Shown here: positions 1 through 17,279 of the stretch, one piece after another
Layout: each line of letters opens with the position of its first letter
How positions within the stretch are numbered: position 1 is the first letter of the stretch
Made by a program: the position numbers and the translations under genes
NCBI RefSeq assembly: GCF_040412425.1
Contig: NC_089782.1
Span: 25,870,622 to 25,934,621, forward strand
Source of the DNA: Macrobrachium rosenbergii
Taxonomy: Eukaryota > Arthropoda > Malacostraca > Decapoda > Palaemonidae
Direction: 5' to 3'
Length of the DNA stretch: 64,000 bases
The notes under the pieces: model-generated
What the model saw: the letters and a program-made list of their open reading frames with translations, nothing else
What the model was told of the DNA's origin: nothing
Databases searched by the model: none

Positions 1-3257
<3,257 letters not shown>

Positions 3258-5759
3258 CTAGTACCAGCGAATCCCACGGGCGCGCTCATATTCGGCTTTG
3301 CGTATCTGCTGAAGGGAGTGGGCGGGTATGGGATGGATCAGGGGTGAGCGGGCCCTGTAGCCGAATTCGTCAGCCACATAGTCAACGCGGGCCACGTTTC
3401 CCTCGGGATGCTGGTAGCTGAGGATGGAAGGGAAGGGCAAGAGATTAGTACTGATGGTTTGGCAGATCATTTTCCTACCGTAACAAGTCACCCGTGAGTC
3501 ATGTTTTCAATGTCTATAAGCTACAAATTCGTCGACTTCCTCAAAGCCTTGAGGCTCTCAATGGGCCTTGACCCATTCAAGCATAATCGCGATATTTTCG
3601 GTCAAATGGCTGACCTCCAATAACGTGTATGGACACTTTCATTTTGGCAGCGCAGCGGTTCCTTTCATCTTCCCGAATCAGCATCACGAAACCATTCGTT
3701 CTGGGTTTTCTTACCGCGTGATGGTTATTGTGAGTCTCCTGTCATGATTTGTTTCATTATCAAAAGCGTCGCGCCCAGAAATTCTGAGCTGTCGAGGGCA
3801 TCGGGATTGTTTTAAAATAAATGGGACGTTCTTTTGGATGGGGCCCGTCCTCGTTTTCTTGAGCCTGGGCTAGAGAGGGGCATAAAGCTGTCCTTAGAAT
3901 AAGGCCAAAAAGTTTACCGGACGCTTAAATTACGATTTCTAAAAGACACACAACATTAATAAAAGCATAGTATTTTCCAACCAACCTGTAGGTTCCGGCA
4001 ATGTTGCTCTGTCCTCTGATGCCTGGCCTTCCAGAAGCGGCGGCGCTGATTCCATTCTCGGTGCGGAAGTCGTAGTCGAAGGCGCCCCTGTTGTTGTTCT
4101 GTCTGTAGTCGTGGATGGTCCTTGCGAAGTGGTTGTAAGGCCGGTTGTAGAAGTACGGGGAATGGCGGTAGTAAGGATTAATACCAAACTGGGGTTGGGG
4201 TTGGGGTTTGGGTTCGGGTTCGGGCTCGGCCTCCGCAGCAACCATGGCCAAAATGGCGGACAGTACGAGAACCTGAAACGTCATCGGTGTTTATTTTTGG
4301 AGGGTCTCTTATATTTACTAAATATATTTCTTCCAAGTTTCTTGTTACTGGGCTCTATGGACCTATTTGACGATTTTTTTTTTTTTGTTTACTACTCTTT
4401 CATTTGTTTATGTATTTGTTTCTTTATCACTCCTTTACTTGCATTCCCAAGCTTCAGCCTTTTCTTCATCGTCATCATCTTCCAATCTCTCCCTCTCTCT
4501 TTCTCCTTCTTAATTCCTTTTTATTTTTCTTCAAGCACAATCAACTGTTATAATTTCTGTGGTTATGTACGAAACCAGCTTTACTCAGGCGAGTCTGCGT
4601 TCCCAGGTAATTAACGATTTACTTAATATAACTGACACCCACTCATAATTATTTTCTGTATGAAACAAGACAATTTACATTTTCCAAGAACCAATACTTT
4701 CAGTCTCACTCTGTGATGAATGAAGATTACGAGCAATCTTTTGCAATTTCTGGACACGAGATTTTCCAGAGAGATTATTACGGTAATAAGCTGGAGAAGA
4801 TATTTCAAATATGTCGTGAATGCTGATTTTCTGCCTTTAATTTTAAAGCCACCTTCGCTTTACATATTGGATTATAAGATGCATCATTACTGTTAACGAG
4901 ACCCTTGAAATGTTCGTTTTAAGGTATGTGACAGTTTCAAATACTTTATATTATACAGATACGGGGTTTATCTGCGAAATGTTTCGAAGTTCAGAGAGAG
5001 CTTGCAGCGACCTCAATAGGAATTATGACTAATCTGGATCTCAACTCAATCGTGACATTCAAGACTTCGCGGTAATCTAGGATACGGATTCTCGACCTTA
5101 TGATATTATATGAATAAAAAATAAATAAAAAAGGGTCAATATTCCAACCTGAAGTTGATTAAGGACATATACCAGGCTGATTTTACAATTGTTATCCTCT
5201 TCAATGCACAGAAAGCAAAATAGCAGAAAAACAGGAAAGATTGAAATAGAAACACAGGAGAAAAATATGAAATAAAGGGATGCAAGCAATTCTGCGTGTT
5301 TTTTGTTCATTCTGCAGCAATTTCAGAAATTAAGGAGTTAGAAACTGAACTCAAACTAAGACATATGAACGGTGCTGTACGTCCAGAATAGGGAGCGCCG
5401 TACAGAAAGCATCCAGTTTTTTTTTTTTTACTCTGTAGAGCAAATGCTAGATTTTTAGTATTTTACAAACTGGTCCCATATTATTCAATTCGTAACTATC
5501 ATGAAAATGACACAAACTAAATGTTTCAAAGAGGTTAATCATTTTTCAGTTACGCGGTACAAGAACGCCATGTCTCAAACGTAATCAAAATACATTGAGA
5601 ACATCGGAATCTACTAACAGAAATGACAGTTCCAGTAATAGATCGCCACCTGACTCAAGCATAACCGAAATACATCGCAAACATCAGAACCTCCAGAGAG
5701 AAATGATGGTCCCACTAACATCTCTTCTCAAACAGCAACTAGATACTCACAAACTTCAT
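3258..5759 (-). CDS. RR-type (chitin-binding) cuticle protein, 3 exons
   Basis: This encodes a secreted structural protein of the exoskeleton that binds chitin. The inferred minus-strand CDS is join(5759..5751, 4272..3986, 3417..3258), 456 nt or 151 codons plus stop. Exon 1 holds only ATG AAG TTT followed by a GTGAGT donor. Exon 2 follows a TTTCAG acceptor and completes a signal peptide reading MKFVLVLSAILAMVAAEA. It continues with a Glu/Pro/Gln-Pro low-complexity stretch and a Tyr/Asn/Arg-rich segment. The exon 2-3 junction (AG donor GTTGGT, acceptor CCTCAG) rebuilds the Rebers-Riddiford core: GTYSYQHPEGN, then VDYVADEFGY, close to the family consensus G-x-Y-S-Y-x-x-P-x-G...V-x-Y-x-A-D-E-x-G-[FY]. 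The C-terminus is ...ARGIRWY. A start inside exon 2 (ATG at 4284) is possible but gives a poorer leader. A tiny first coding exon interrupting the signal peptide is typical of arthropod cuticle genes. The product is seen by motif; the splice model is inferred. Confidence 0.88.
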
Positions 5760-5855
5760 CGTGATGGCGGCACACTGCAAAGAGTACTTGCAAACCCTCG
5801 AGATGCGAGCTGGTGATGGCTCTGGAAGACACTTGTTATGCCGACGGACTCGGTG

Positions 5856-5866
5856 GTGTTTATATA
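5856..5866 (-). promoter_or_regulatory. TATA box of the cuticle gene
   Basis: On the minus strand the sequence reads GGTATATAAACACC, a good TATA box about 100 bases upstream of the proposed ATG at 5759. That leaves a transcription start near 5830 and a short 5' UTR. Its position independently supports the 9-nt first coding exon. Confidence 0.65.
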
Positions 5867-5879
5867 CCCTGAGGGATGA

Positions 5880-7440
5880 CGTCCAAAATGCACCTTGTCC
5901 TTAGGGCTTGTTACCACCTCCAGAAACAAACCCCTCCCCCTAAAACCCCCTCTGCTGCTTGTTAAGTCCCCCTACCCCATTTTTTTCATTCTCCCCCCCT
6001 CTTTGAGTCACTTCTTCAAGGCCCCTCCCACCTGCTCCCTCTGCTGGAAGACGGTCTACCTCTGCCCAGAGTCTTCGCCCCTCAACTCCCCCACCGTCTT
6101 CGTAGGGCATGTGGATGACCCTGGGTCAAACCGGATGTAAAGGTAGGTCGTAGAGTGAACTGATTTGTGGATGAAAGTGCTGGATGAAGGGAACGAGAAA
6201 AATTGTAAATTTTACGCTGAAATGATCGTCCGTCTTTCCCCTTTTACATTTCGCCTTCAGGAACACTGATGGTTCGAGACAGCCTCGAGATTGTGTCGGG
6301 CGAAGAAGATACAGCATAAAGAACCAAGGTGAATCAGATTTCGCCTTTTCCTCTCAGGTAATGAAACTGGATTTCATTTGCCTTTGTGCCATTTCACGTC
6401 CGATGAATGCACTGGATCCCCATGGAAAGTTCTGGAGATGGACGGAGGAAAATGGCTTATGTACGCCACTCAAAATTTCACGTATTCTCATAATTATTAG
6501 ACTTATTATATTGTGTATCTTTATGTCATTCATTTTTTGGCTATTTTCAATCTGCGTTCTCATTTCTCTCGCACGATTTTATGCTTTTTACTCGTTACCT
6601 TTTGTGGTGAATGAAAAAAATGCTTGTTGCAACACGTGCAGTTACTTATATGATATCAAAGGGTTTTAAAAATAAAAGGAAATGTCTAATTTTCACTGAT
6701 TTGGCATTTTCTATTATTTCCAGTCTTCCAAAACATCCTTATTTCTCGTTATTCTTAAATAGTGTCTAAAAAGCTTGAGATTCGATATTAATCTAATCTA
6801 TTAATCATTGACAAGAAGCAGTTGTCATGTATCAGAAACCCATAATGCACCGGTTTCTTTGGAGGCAAATATTCTAGTATAAACGGGTGCACTCGCGTAC
6901 GGTGAGATAAATTATGTTCTGGGGGTGTGTACTGTTAAGGGGGGCGAAAATTCCATTCTACTTTTACGTTTCCCACGATATGAACTTTATTGTTATGTTC
7001 CGTTTAATTCAGGACAACTGTAGTTAATGACTATCGGATAATCACTGTGAGTTCACTGAGCCCTTGAATTCCGAGAGTTCGGACATATTGTAAAAAATTT
7101 GAAAAATTCACCTCAGACGATTTTTTTTTTTATCACAGGCTTTTCACTTACTTCACTGTATCATGTTATACAAAATCTTTATTGGGTCCTTTACCGAACA
7201 CGTTTTTCTGGTGTGTTTTGGGGCATGGTTCTAAATCTTGCTCATTGTCGTCTTAATAGGAAAAAGCGTTTTTTTTTTTTAAAACGCTTTATGTAACGGA
7301 AACAACGATGTTTTATTCATTTATTTATTTTTGCAGTTCCTGCATGCATCTGTAAAATAAGGTCTTTTCTGCATTACTGAATTCTTACTCTTGGACAAAA
7401 GTGTCAATGACACATTTTACAAAGCCATCTAACAACCAGA
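5880..7440. other. upstream flank of the cuticle gene, no other gene
   Basis: A pyrimidine/C-rich stretch (5920-6080) is followed by ordinary AT-rich DNA. Open frames here show no recognisable domain or signal peptide with matching splice sites. Confidence 0.4.
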
Positions 7441-7446
7441 TCATTA

Positions 7447-8330
<884 letters not shown>

Positions 8331-8336
8331 CATATA

Positions 8337-8344
8337 CATATATA

Positions 8345-8412
<68 letters not shown>
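8337..8412. repeat. (TA)n microsatellite
   Basis: Near-pure TA tract just beyond the right arm of the foldback element. Confidence 0.9.
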
Positions 8413-8414
<2 letters not shown>

Positions 8415-8439
8415 CATACATATATATTACCGTCATGAC

Positions 8440-9360
8440 TGTTAGTTAATTTTGTTGTCTCAAATTCTGGACACTGGACTGCGTCCTTTTTCTCCTCTCC
8501 TCTGTGCCTGCAGAATGAACTCTATACTCATTACGGCTGCTCCTGTCGTGCATGACAAATGAATATGTCATTAGTCTGCCTTGTCTCCTCAGTAGGTGAG
8601 AATATGGAAATGTATTCACTGCCCCGATATTGTATGTTGATGCATTTTGGCCAGCGAATTGATCTTTTAATAAAGAATATGATTTTGTTTCTTTAGAACC
8701 TGTTTATCTTTTTATCCTTCCCTTTCCTCTTGAAAGCTAGGAATTTTCATAGTTTGCCCTTACGTCTTCAATTCACTGCAGTCACTTGGTATTTTGGGTA
8801 TGGTCTCTTCTCCCCCAACCCCAGCCCTCCACCAGCACCACAAACTTCATCAATGTCATTTTTTTATATTGATAAATATTTTAAATATTTTAACGTATCT
8901 TAGGTGGCTGAGTCTGGACTGATATACTAAGGCATTTATTGGTTCCCTGCGATATTTCTGATACGCCTGATATCCTTCAGTGATTATCTCTAAGCCTGTG
9001 ATTCTCTTCCAGCATCCTCAAGGCTTGGAGCCTCTTCACTGCTCTTCAAGGTCTCTCCAATTCTCGCCATACTGATAACATTCGACTGTTGGTTTTAAGG
9101 GGAAAAAATCGTTTTGGTTTGTTATTCTTCTTCCTTTCAGTGGATGGAACGACAAGAAACATCAAGTTATATTATTGTAAATTTTCTATTATGGACCCTT
9201 TTGATTTATCCGGAAACCACTAGAGTGACTGGAAGGTATTTGGGTGTTGACCTGCAACATTTTCTTTAAATAAATGACTCACACTGTTTGTTTATTTGTT
9301 TGTAAGGCTATGTGAGCACCAAACGTGCTTGTGTTCTCACTGCAGACTCTTACCTACGTT
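8440..9360. other. non-coding, nothing recognised
   Basis: Unique-looking AT-rich DNA without a supported gene, repeat or RNA. Confidence 0.4.
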
Positions 9361-9364
9361 GTTG

Positions 9365-9407
<43 letters not shown>
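9361..9407. repeat. (TTG)/(TTA)n trinucleotide repeat
   Basis: About 14 TTA units preceded by three TTG units. Confidence 0.9.
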
Positions 9408-9409
<2 letters not shown>

Positions 9410-9572
9410 TACTCTTTGTTTATTTTCCCATGAAAGTTATTGGAAATTTTTCGGCATGTAGTGAATGCATCAGGGAAGCAATGCACATTCTCTCCTTAAC
9501 TGGGTATTTTACAAAGGACAGTCCTTCAGGCACCAGATTTCAGAAGCGCAGATGAAGGAGGAAATCAAATTA

Positions 9573-9574
<2 letters not shown>

Positions 9575-9638
<64 letters not shown>
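9575..9638. repeat. (GA)n microsatellite
   Basis: Pure GA tract of about 32 units. The Arg-Glu and Leu-Ser open frames over it are artefacts. Confidence 0.95.
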
Positions 9639-9639
<1 letters not shown>

Positions 9640-9640
<1 letters not shown>

Positions 9641-10466
9641 CTTGACACGAAGCTCTTTATCTGTTCGATCATGAGAGGATGATCCTAGTGCACACAGCGA
9701 ATAAAAAATAAAGGGAAATGCAGAATGCATTCAATAAGATAATTCTTGGCCGATGTCAGGATGTCATCAATGGCGTACCCATTAAGATATATCATAGATC
9801 GATCCTTGCCCTCAGAGGTCAGGTCGTAAATTCGGGGCAGGGCACGGAATAATAATAATTGTCACACATAACGAGGAAAAAATTATAATTTGTTTCGCCT
9901 TTATTGATTGTTCACATGTTTTTGTATTTTTCTCTTAATAGTTTGAGGAGCCTTGTGTTCGCATTACACTGTGCTTTTGAAGGAGAGTCATACTGTTCGC
10001 AATAATGGCAAAAATATCCCCCATGAGCATATTTAGCTAATGAATGTTAATCACACTGATACTGTATAAATTTTGTTTGAGTAAATGATCGTGATTTTAA
10101 AGACCCTCACATGATTTGCATTCATTGTCCTTGTTCGCAAAACCGTAAAAAATATATTGACAAATTCAACTTTCAAACACGTACGTGAATAATGCGATAG
10201 CGTCCGCTGATTAGTTCCCGGGAATACAAGAAGGAGACGAGTTCTTTGCGTGGCAACTCTTTGTTACATTATTTTTGAAGCCTTTCCTCAGGTACAACAT
10301 GTTCAGAAAATTCTTTAAAACATGGTGAATGGTGTGTAATGTGCATCATTTCGAATATAATAATTTTCAGGCTTTGTATGTTATCTCAGTAAAAAAGTAA
10401 CGGCGGATTTTTACACTTTGGATTTTCTCAGATTGGTTGGAGTTTTTGTGCGTAAGAAAATAAGAA

Positions 10467-10468
<2 letters not shown>
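9640..10468. other. non-coding, nothing recognised
   Basis: No gene or repeat family identified. Confidence 0.4.
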
Positions 10469-10547
<79 letters not shown>

Positions 10548-10689
10548 TTTATATATATATTTTTATATTTTGTTTGTTTCTTTATGGTAACAAATATTTA
10601 TAATATACAGGATACCACCAAATATGGTAATAAATAATCAATGGTTTCTAAAATATAAAATGGAACGTCATATAAAAACAGTTATCAAG

Positions 10690-10763
<74 letters not shown>

Positions 10764-10794
10764 GTATATTTATTTATATATATAAGAGAGAGAG

Positions 10795-10830
<36 letters not shown>
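10469..10830. repeat. cluster of (TA)n and (GA)n microsatellites
   Basis: TA tracts occur at about 10469-10555 and 10690-10757. A GA tract with one interruption lies at about 10785-10829. About 130 bases of unique DNA separate the first two. Confidence 0.92.
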
Positions 10831-10833
<3 letters not shown>

Positions 10834-11347
10834 TCAGTTTCTCTTACCAACAATGAGCAGTGTACCCGAGGAGGGGCGTCAAGCGAAGCTGGACTGAGTA
10901 ATGGAGGGAAGGTAAACAGGTCAAAATATTAAAGGTAAACCAGTTTAGGCAAAAAAGAAACGTAGACTATGCAACTTAGAGAAGAAGACGGAAAAGGCGA
11001 GTAGTAAAGCTAATATTCTCCAACCATATTTTTCTTTGACTTAAGATGTGTGAACATTTTAGGTCAATACTTTTTTTAGGAGGATCCTCCACGTTTCTAT
11101 ACCCCTCAGTATTAATATTAATATAATCATGATTATCATTATCATAATCATTATCGTTTTACTTTCACAACGCAACTTTTATGGCCTAGACGTGCTTGCG
11201 TTTCTCTCATAGTATCTTGGCATTTCATCTTTTCTAGACGTGATATGTAGGTCACTGTTTTGTTCAGCCCAAGGGGAGAATTTCTCGTCCCTGTTAGGCG
11301 GCCTGGTTGCTGTTTGTATATACATGTAAGTACATTTCTTTATATTA

Positions 11348-11348
<1 letters not shown>

Positions 11349-11414
<66 letters not shown>
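11349..11414. repeat. (TA)n-(TG)n microsatellite
   Basis: TA tract followed by about 8 TG units, next to the A-rich tail of the adjoining SINE. Confidence 0.9.
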
Positions 11415-11415
<1 letters not shown>

Positions 11416-11420
11416 ATAAA

Positions 11421-11697
11421 AAAAAAGTATACCTTAGTTTTACCAGACTACTGAGCTGATTAACAGCTCTCCTAGGGCTGGCCCGGAAGGATTAGACTTA
11501 TTTTACTTGGCTAAGAACCAATTGGTTTTAGCAACGGGACCTACAGCTTATTGTGGAATCCGAACCACATTATAGCGAGAAATGAGTTTCTATCACCAGA
11601 AATAAATTCCTCTAACTCTTCCATCAGCCGGCCAGGGGAATCGAACTCTGGCCCAGCGAGTGCCAGTCCGCAGCTCTACTGACTCACCCAACGTAAG
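11421..11697 (-). mobile_element. tRNA-derived SINE (decapod-type)
   Basis: On the minus strand it opens with a tRNA-like head: an A-box-like segment (TGAGTCAGTAGAG, plus 11674-11686) and a good B box (GTTCGATTCC, plus 11637-11646). A tRNA-unrelated body follows, with blocks such as TTTCTGGTGATAGAAACTCA and CTAAAACCAATTGGTTCTTA. It ends beside an A/T tail at about 11421-11428. I recall this body from many decapod sequences, which is the main organism clue; no search was run. The head differs from a functional tRNA, so this is a retroposed copy and not a tRNA gene. Confidence 0.8.
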
Positions 11698-11703
11698 AGC
11701 TTG

Positions 11704-11775
11704 TGTGTGTGTATAATATATATAATATATATATATATATTTATATATTATATGTATAAATATAAATATACTGTA
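11704..11775. repeat. (TG)/(TA) simple repeat beside the SINE
   Basis: A short TG tract followed by imperfect TA-rich sequence immediately outside the SINE head. Confidence 0.7.
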
Positions 11776-11779
11776 TATA

Positions 11780-14700
11780 CACATACATTTCGAAGTTATT
11801 ATTGAGCTTCCCCCAATAGCGTTCAAGTACCCCTGTTAAGTACTACTAAATATAAAACCAGTAATGATATTTGAGAGCTCGCTACAGAATACTGTGCTTA
11901 TCGATTTTAATGAGCAATTCGCAGTGATATGGGCTCAGGCGAATGGAGGGAATGGTTTTTCACCTAGAACTGAATGAGGCGGTCCAAAACACAGCTTAGC
12001 AAATAAACCGTCACGCAAAATATCTGATTTCGTGTCCCAATAATTTTTCTTAAAAGCATCATAATTGCTGTTTAACTTGAAGGCCCGTTCAACCAACACG
12101 TCAGCAGAGAATCGACCAAATAGTATTGAGTGTTAGGTACATGCTGATATACCCATTATTAACTGTGAGCTGAAATCTGACAGACTTTTGTGAAATATCA
12201 GTTCCATTTGCTTGGATAATGGATCTTTTAAGCCGTTAGGAGGGCAAGCATTAAAAAATGGACGATAATGCTTTTGATGGGGAGTAGAGACCATTCTAAA
12301 TATATTTCCGTATATATCGGAAAAGCGAAGAAGTAGGTTCCATTTATAGTTATGTCTGGTTATAAGAATTTTACAGGTTATTAATAATCAAGTAGTAAGT
12401 TGTAGGAAGCGATAAGTTAAGGCTTATATCATAGGCATAAAGTAAATTGGATATATCTTCAAAAAGTACTCGGGAACGCCTCTTACATATCATTCGTAGT
12501 TATGACATAGAAGCAATAGTCATTCAAGAAAACAATTAAATATAGGCTGAGCAACAAATGAGTCCCGATGGCGGGACAGAGTGAGGGCCAATAGGGGGCC
12601 TCCAAAAATAAACCAGAATGATGATGATAATGATGAAGATGAGGACACTCTTAAGAATACTCTGTCATAGACATGCAGGAAGTCGTTGGGTAATTGCCAA
12701 ACCCCGCTGTGCTTAAGCGTAGCCAGATTGAAATTATATTAAAGCATTACTGCTCGGTGATCCCAGGGTTAATGACTAAGTCAGTCAAATGCAGCCCAGC
12801 GGAGGGCGTCGCAAATCCAGCTGTATCTTACCTCCGGGCTCTAGCTCTTGCAGGCAGATATAATGGCGCAGAGTTCTAACCATATATAATAACTCGAGGT
12901 AAAATTGCCTTACGAATAGGTTATAAGAGCAATTTCTCTTAATTCTGATTTGCACAATGATTTTCGCTGATTCTATACAGTAACAGATGTAACATGACTG
13001 CAGATTGAAGGTTAAGTGAAACGGCCATGACCCATGGCCTGTGGTTTCTTTTTAAGAAACTGAGACTGCATAATTTATATATTTAAATAGATATATAAAT
13101 TATATATATATATTATATATATAATTATGAAATTATGTAAAACAAGAATTCAGAGGATATGAGGTGAGCAGATGATGGTGAAGGAAAACAGGGTGACCAC
13201 TGATAATATGTCAGATGTTCATTACTGAACTGTAATGGATATACAAAAGAATTTAGTAATATTAGCCCCACTGGAGGAGGCGTGATGTCTTGAAAGTGTT
13301 TGTGAGTTATACTCCCTCCCTCCCTGTGACGTGAGAGTTCAGTGTAACCACTGGTTTCATTGCTGATGAAAGGTATTAACAGAAATCTCGTTTAATTCAA
13401 CTGAAAATTTTGATCCCACGCAGGCTGAGTACTTGAAGTGAGGAAAGACGAAACGAATTTTGGATTCCCCCCCAAATGAGTTCCTCATCTGTTCGATAAT
13501 TTCCTCTGAAAAATTTCCTGTTGACTGAATAGTCCCGAACTGTCAAAATTTCGTTCGAGTCTGGTTACCTAAAGATGTTTCGTAAATCGATTATTTTTTT
13601 AAAAGCAGAAGTAACATTTTAATGCTTGAAAATATATTCTATTGTTCTGGAAACCAGAACATCTCGCGATATTGCGGGCGATTTCAAAATCTACTCAGTT
13701 AAACTTTGGGTGGTTAGTGCTGACCCAGCTTTGAATCCTGACTAAGAAGACGAATTTCTTCATTCCCTATTTCGGATTCAAGATTTTCACTGGGAAATGT
13801 ATCCAGAAATAGATAAATATTATGGAATCGAGCAAGTTTATCGTTGTAGATTACGTACATCTGGTAAGTGTGACCATTAGATCTCATGCAATTCAATAAA
13901 CACTGACTTTATGAAGTGTAATATTTGACTTTTATGATATTAGTTTCTCATGGTGTCCAGCTGTGGTGTAAGTTTTTCGTTTTCTTATTAAGACTGGAGT
14001 TGGCTTTATAGAGTAGTTATGGCCGACATATGAAACTGAAATCATCGTTGAAAATGGTAATACACGCGTGATTCGACAAAACCGGAAGATAACGTCAAAA
14101 AGGGGAAGGGAAAGATCTATCGAAATGAATATATTATTTAGAAAACAATAAAATGAGCTATTCAAGGTAATTTAGATCTTAATGTATTTTTTAATGTCTC
14201 TTGTCGGTAAAACTTATTTAATTATATTTCATTTAAAAGTTCTGTAATATTCAATTTAAAGAGAGTTTATTTGTCATTACTTTGTCAAGCACCTTAAAAC
14301 TGTCGACAAATTTGTAAAGGCACAGAAAAGACAGTTTGAAAATATGAATTTTTATAATCTGCAGTCTTTAAAAAACATTAGCGAATGAAAAAACGATTTT
14401 AATTACAACGTCTTGTAATCAGATTAGGGAAAAAATAACACCGATGCGCTTGTTGAAAACGACGCAGCAAATTTAAAATAAAAATGCCGAGAGAAATGCT
14501 CCTTAACAAAGACGTTGACGCTGAAAAAAGCGAAAGAAAATACAAGACCTTGCCAGAACGTAGCTCGCTTAGCAAGCCGAGAGAGAATTAAAACAAGAAG
14601 AAAAATTATGGGTTCTGGGGAAAATCCGAACCTTGAAAGGCAATTAACGGAATGTCACTCTGCCTTACAACCGCCGAGTTGGAAAATGGCGCGGCGAACA

Positions 14701-14940
14701 CAGACCTGTAGCTTTGGAACGGCTCCTCCAAACTTTACGAATTTCAGACTTTACAATTTCTGGGGGGCGAGACTGACATGGAATTCCTTGGGGCTCAAGG
14801 TTAGGTCAAGTCCCCTCGGCGGCGGGTGAAGGTAACGTATTTCAGAGAAGAGGAGCGTAATTTTCAGGAACGTGCATCATTTCATAAGATTTAACACTTA
14901 AATGATTCCTTTGTTGGAAGAGATCCATGAGAGGGCCTCG
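11780..14940. other. long non-coding stretch, no supported gene
   Basis: No domain was recognised on either strand. A short AT palindrome sits at 13070-13130. The 104-codon frame at 14515-14829 ends with a relatively GC-rich part but has no signal peptide, family motif or convincing splice partner, so I do not call it a gene. Confidence 0.4.
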
Positions 14941-14959
14941 TGAGAGCCCGTGAATCTCT

Positions 14960-14981
14960 TCATATATATATATATATATAG

Positions 14982-15031
<50 letters not shown>

Positions 15032-15091
15032 CAGAGTTGACTGAGAAAAGAAAAAATAGAATAAAGTATAAAACAATAAATTTATTTAATG

Positions 15092-15154
<63 letters not shown>

Positions 15155-15324
15155 ATATATTATATACACATACATATATAAATTATATATATATATATAC
15201 ACATACATTATAATTATATATTTATTTATGTATATTTATATATATATATATTATATACACATACATACATAATAATTGTATATTTATATATATATATTAT
15301 ATATATATATGAATATACAATTAT

Positions 15325-15356
<32 letters not shown>

Positions 15357-15552
15357 CAGTATATATATAAATTCATATATATATGTAAATAAATATATAA
15401 TTATTATAATGTATGTGTATATATATATATATAATTATCATATATGTGTATATAATACATACACATACACATATATATGTATATATAAAACATTAAATAA
15501 ATTGATTGTTTATACTTTATTCCCTATTTTTTTTTTTCGGTCAACCCTCAAA
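14960..15552. repeat. TA-rich foldback element
   Basis: Left arm at 15033-15100 (AGAATAAAGTATAAAACAAT, then TTTATTTAATGTTTTATA) is the reverse complement of the right arm at about 15483-15550. Between the arms lie TA tracts and smaller internal inverted repeats around ATACAATTATTATA. A further TA microsatellite at 14960-15029 adjoins the left arm. No coding content. Confidence 0.75.
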
Positions 15553-15559
15553 TTTTTCT

Positions 15560-17100
15560 TTTTTTATCGATCACCTTTGTACTTTGGTTCCTGGTCTTGT
15601 TTCATCTTCCGTTATAATGATTTCGTGATTAATAATGCGTCCATTTAGAAACCGCAGTCATTCGATATACTTGACACTCGAATATGCTTTAACATTGCTA
15701 AGCTTTCTTTGCATGAGGCACGCACCTACTTTTATCACTGTGTGAGTATGGAAGCAATTTTCATTTGTTTTTTACATCAAATTTTACTTTAGTTCGGTTC
15801 TTTCCACATCTAGTTCTCTCGTTTCAACCTGGTTTCGCCTCTATTTTATTACTCTGTTTACACTCGCTTTCTTCTCTTTTGTCGAGTAAATTCCTTCCAA
15901 GTTAGTCATCCTCTCCTAAAACATTATTTTGAGATCCAGAATCTTCTCTTATAACACTGCCAACAATTTCAAAGCACTTTTTTTTTTTTTACAATATGAG
16001 GTATGTCTCTGTTTCTTTGAAATTTGATTTTCTCAAGTACAGTGGATTTGAACATACAGTTCTGATTTGTTCTGAGACAAAGGTCATGCTCTCCTAATGT
16101 CTTCTGAATAAACATCTAATTTAACACGGGGTTTCTCAGGCAAAATGAAAAAGAAGTCGAAAGCTTCAAATCATCTGATTATAGAATCCAGACTTTGCAG
16201 GTAACACGATTAAATGTATTTAGATGTGTTTATTGTAATTACGAATTAAGTTCATTGCCATTGCACACGTTATTAGAAAGAGAACTCCCGAATATTTTTG
16301 AGTCTTAATGACAATTTACTTTTTAAAACCGTAGAAAACTTATTCAAAGAACAATTACTTTTATTTGGGTCTCGATAACAATTTTTTTCTTACTTAAAGA
16401 ACTTTTTATGACCCAATTTCATCCAGGTGTTCCTGACCTGGGGTCAATAAAAGGAAAACTTCAGTTACCATCTGTATCTGCCCTCTGAGAATTTCCATTG
16501 TGTTAACAAGAGTGATTTTTATTTAACGTAAAGTGCAATTGCGGACGAACAATGCATCGTCAGATGGCGTGTAAATGTAATTGCCCTGATTGCGAGATCA
16601 GGCACTTACAGAGTAATGACCAAGTTTCAAGGCGTGCATGGATTATCATCCCAACCTGCCCAGGAAAGCTTTTAACTCACTTTTTGAGATTTCATTTTCT
16701 TTTGTCATCTTATTTTGGTTATCAGACTGTTTAGGATCATGAGGATTTATAATAGTTTTGTTGCTGAATATCTGTCGATCTGTCTACACACATACACGCA
16801 TAAACACATAAAGTTACTGATTAGCCAACACGCTCTTGTGGTTTCCTGGGGTCGCGTTGTTTTTCTATTTACTCTGTTCTCTATAAGGAGCTGCGTACTT
16901 GATGGAAGTGCCTTTGAGCAATTAATCGAGGGATATTTTAAGTAATCTTTCACTTCATTATGAAGGCGGAAGAGAGATTGTTACGAATAAGTGCTCCGGG
17001 TTTTAATGCCCTTTGTATTTCTTAGTCCTTAATTCCTCTTGTTCTGAAGGAGGGGAGAGAGTGTGTATTGTTTATTCACGACTTTTAATTTTCCTTTTTA
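15560..17100. other. non-coding, nothing recognised
   Basis: AT-rich DNA with T runs near 15980; no supported gene. Confidence 0.4.
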
Positions 17101-17106
17101 TTATTT

Positions 17107-17110
<4 letters not shown>

Positions 17111-17181
<71 letters not shown>

Positions 17182-17219
17182 GTTATACCGCTCACTTTTC
17201 TTATTCTTTATTCTTTCTT

Positions 17220-17270
<51 letters not shown>
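17111..17270. repeat. two (GA)n microsatellites
   Basis: Pure GA tracts at 17111-17179 and 17221-17269 are separated by about 40 bases of T-rich DNA. Confidence 0.95.
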
Positions 17271-17271
<1 letters not shown>

Positions 17272-17279
17272 CACATGGT

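Noticed and set aside
3939..4241. Alternative minus frame rich in Pro-Asn and Thr
   Set aside because: Off-frame reading of cuticle exon 2; no family motif, while the chosen frame splices into an RR motif.
4111..4614. 167-codon plus-strand frame
   Set aside because: Antisense to exon 2 of the cuticle gene (Gly-Leu-Gly-Phe repeat is the complement of the Glu/Pro/Gln repeat), then a low-complexity Phe/Leu tail.
9465..9730. Arg-Glu and Leu-Ser repeat proteins
   Set aside because: Produced by the (GA)n tract; also rejected at 17.1 kb, 53.8 kb and 59.9 kb.
14515..14829. 104-codon frame in a relatively GC-rich patch
   Set aside because: Basic, featureless sequence without homologous motif, leader or convincing splice context. 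Possibly part of an unrecognised exon, but not supportable.
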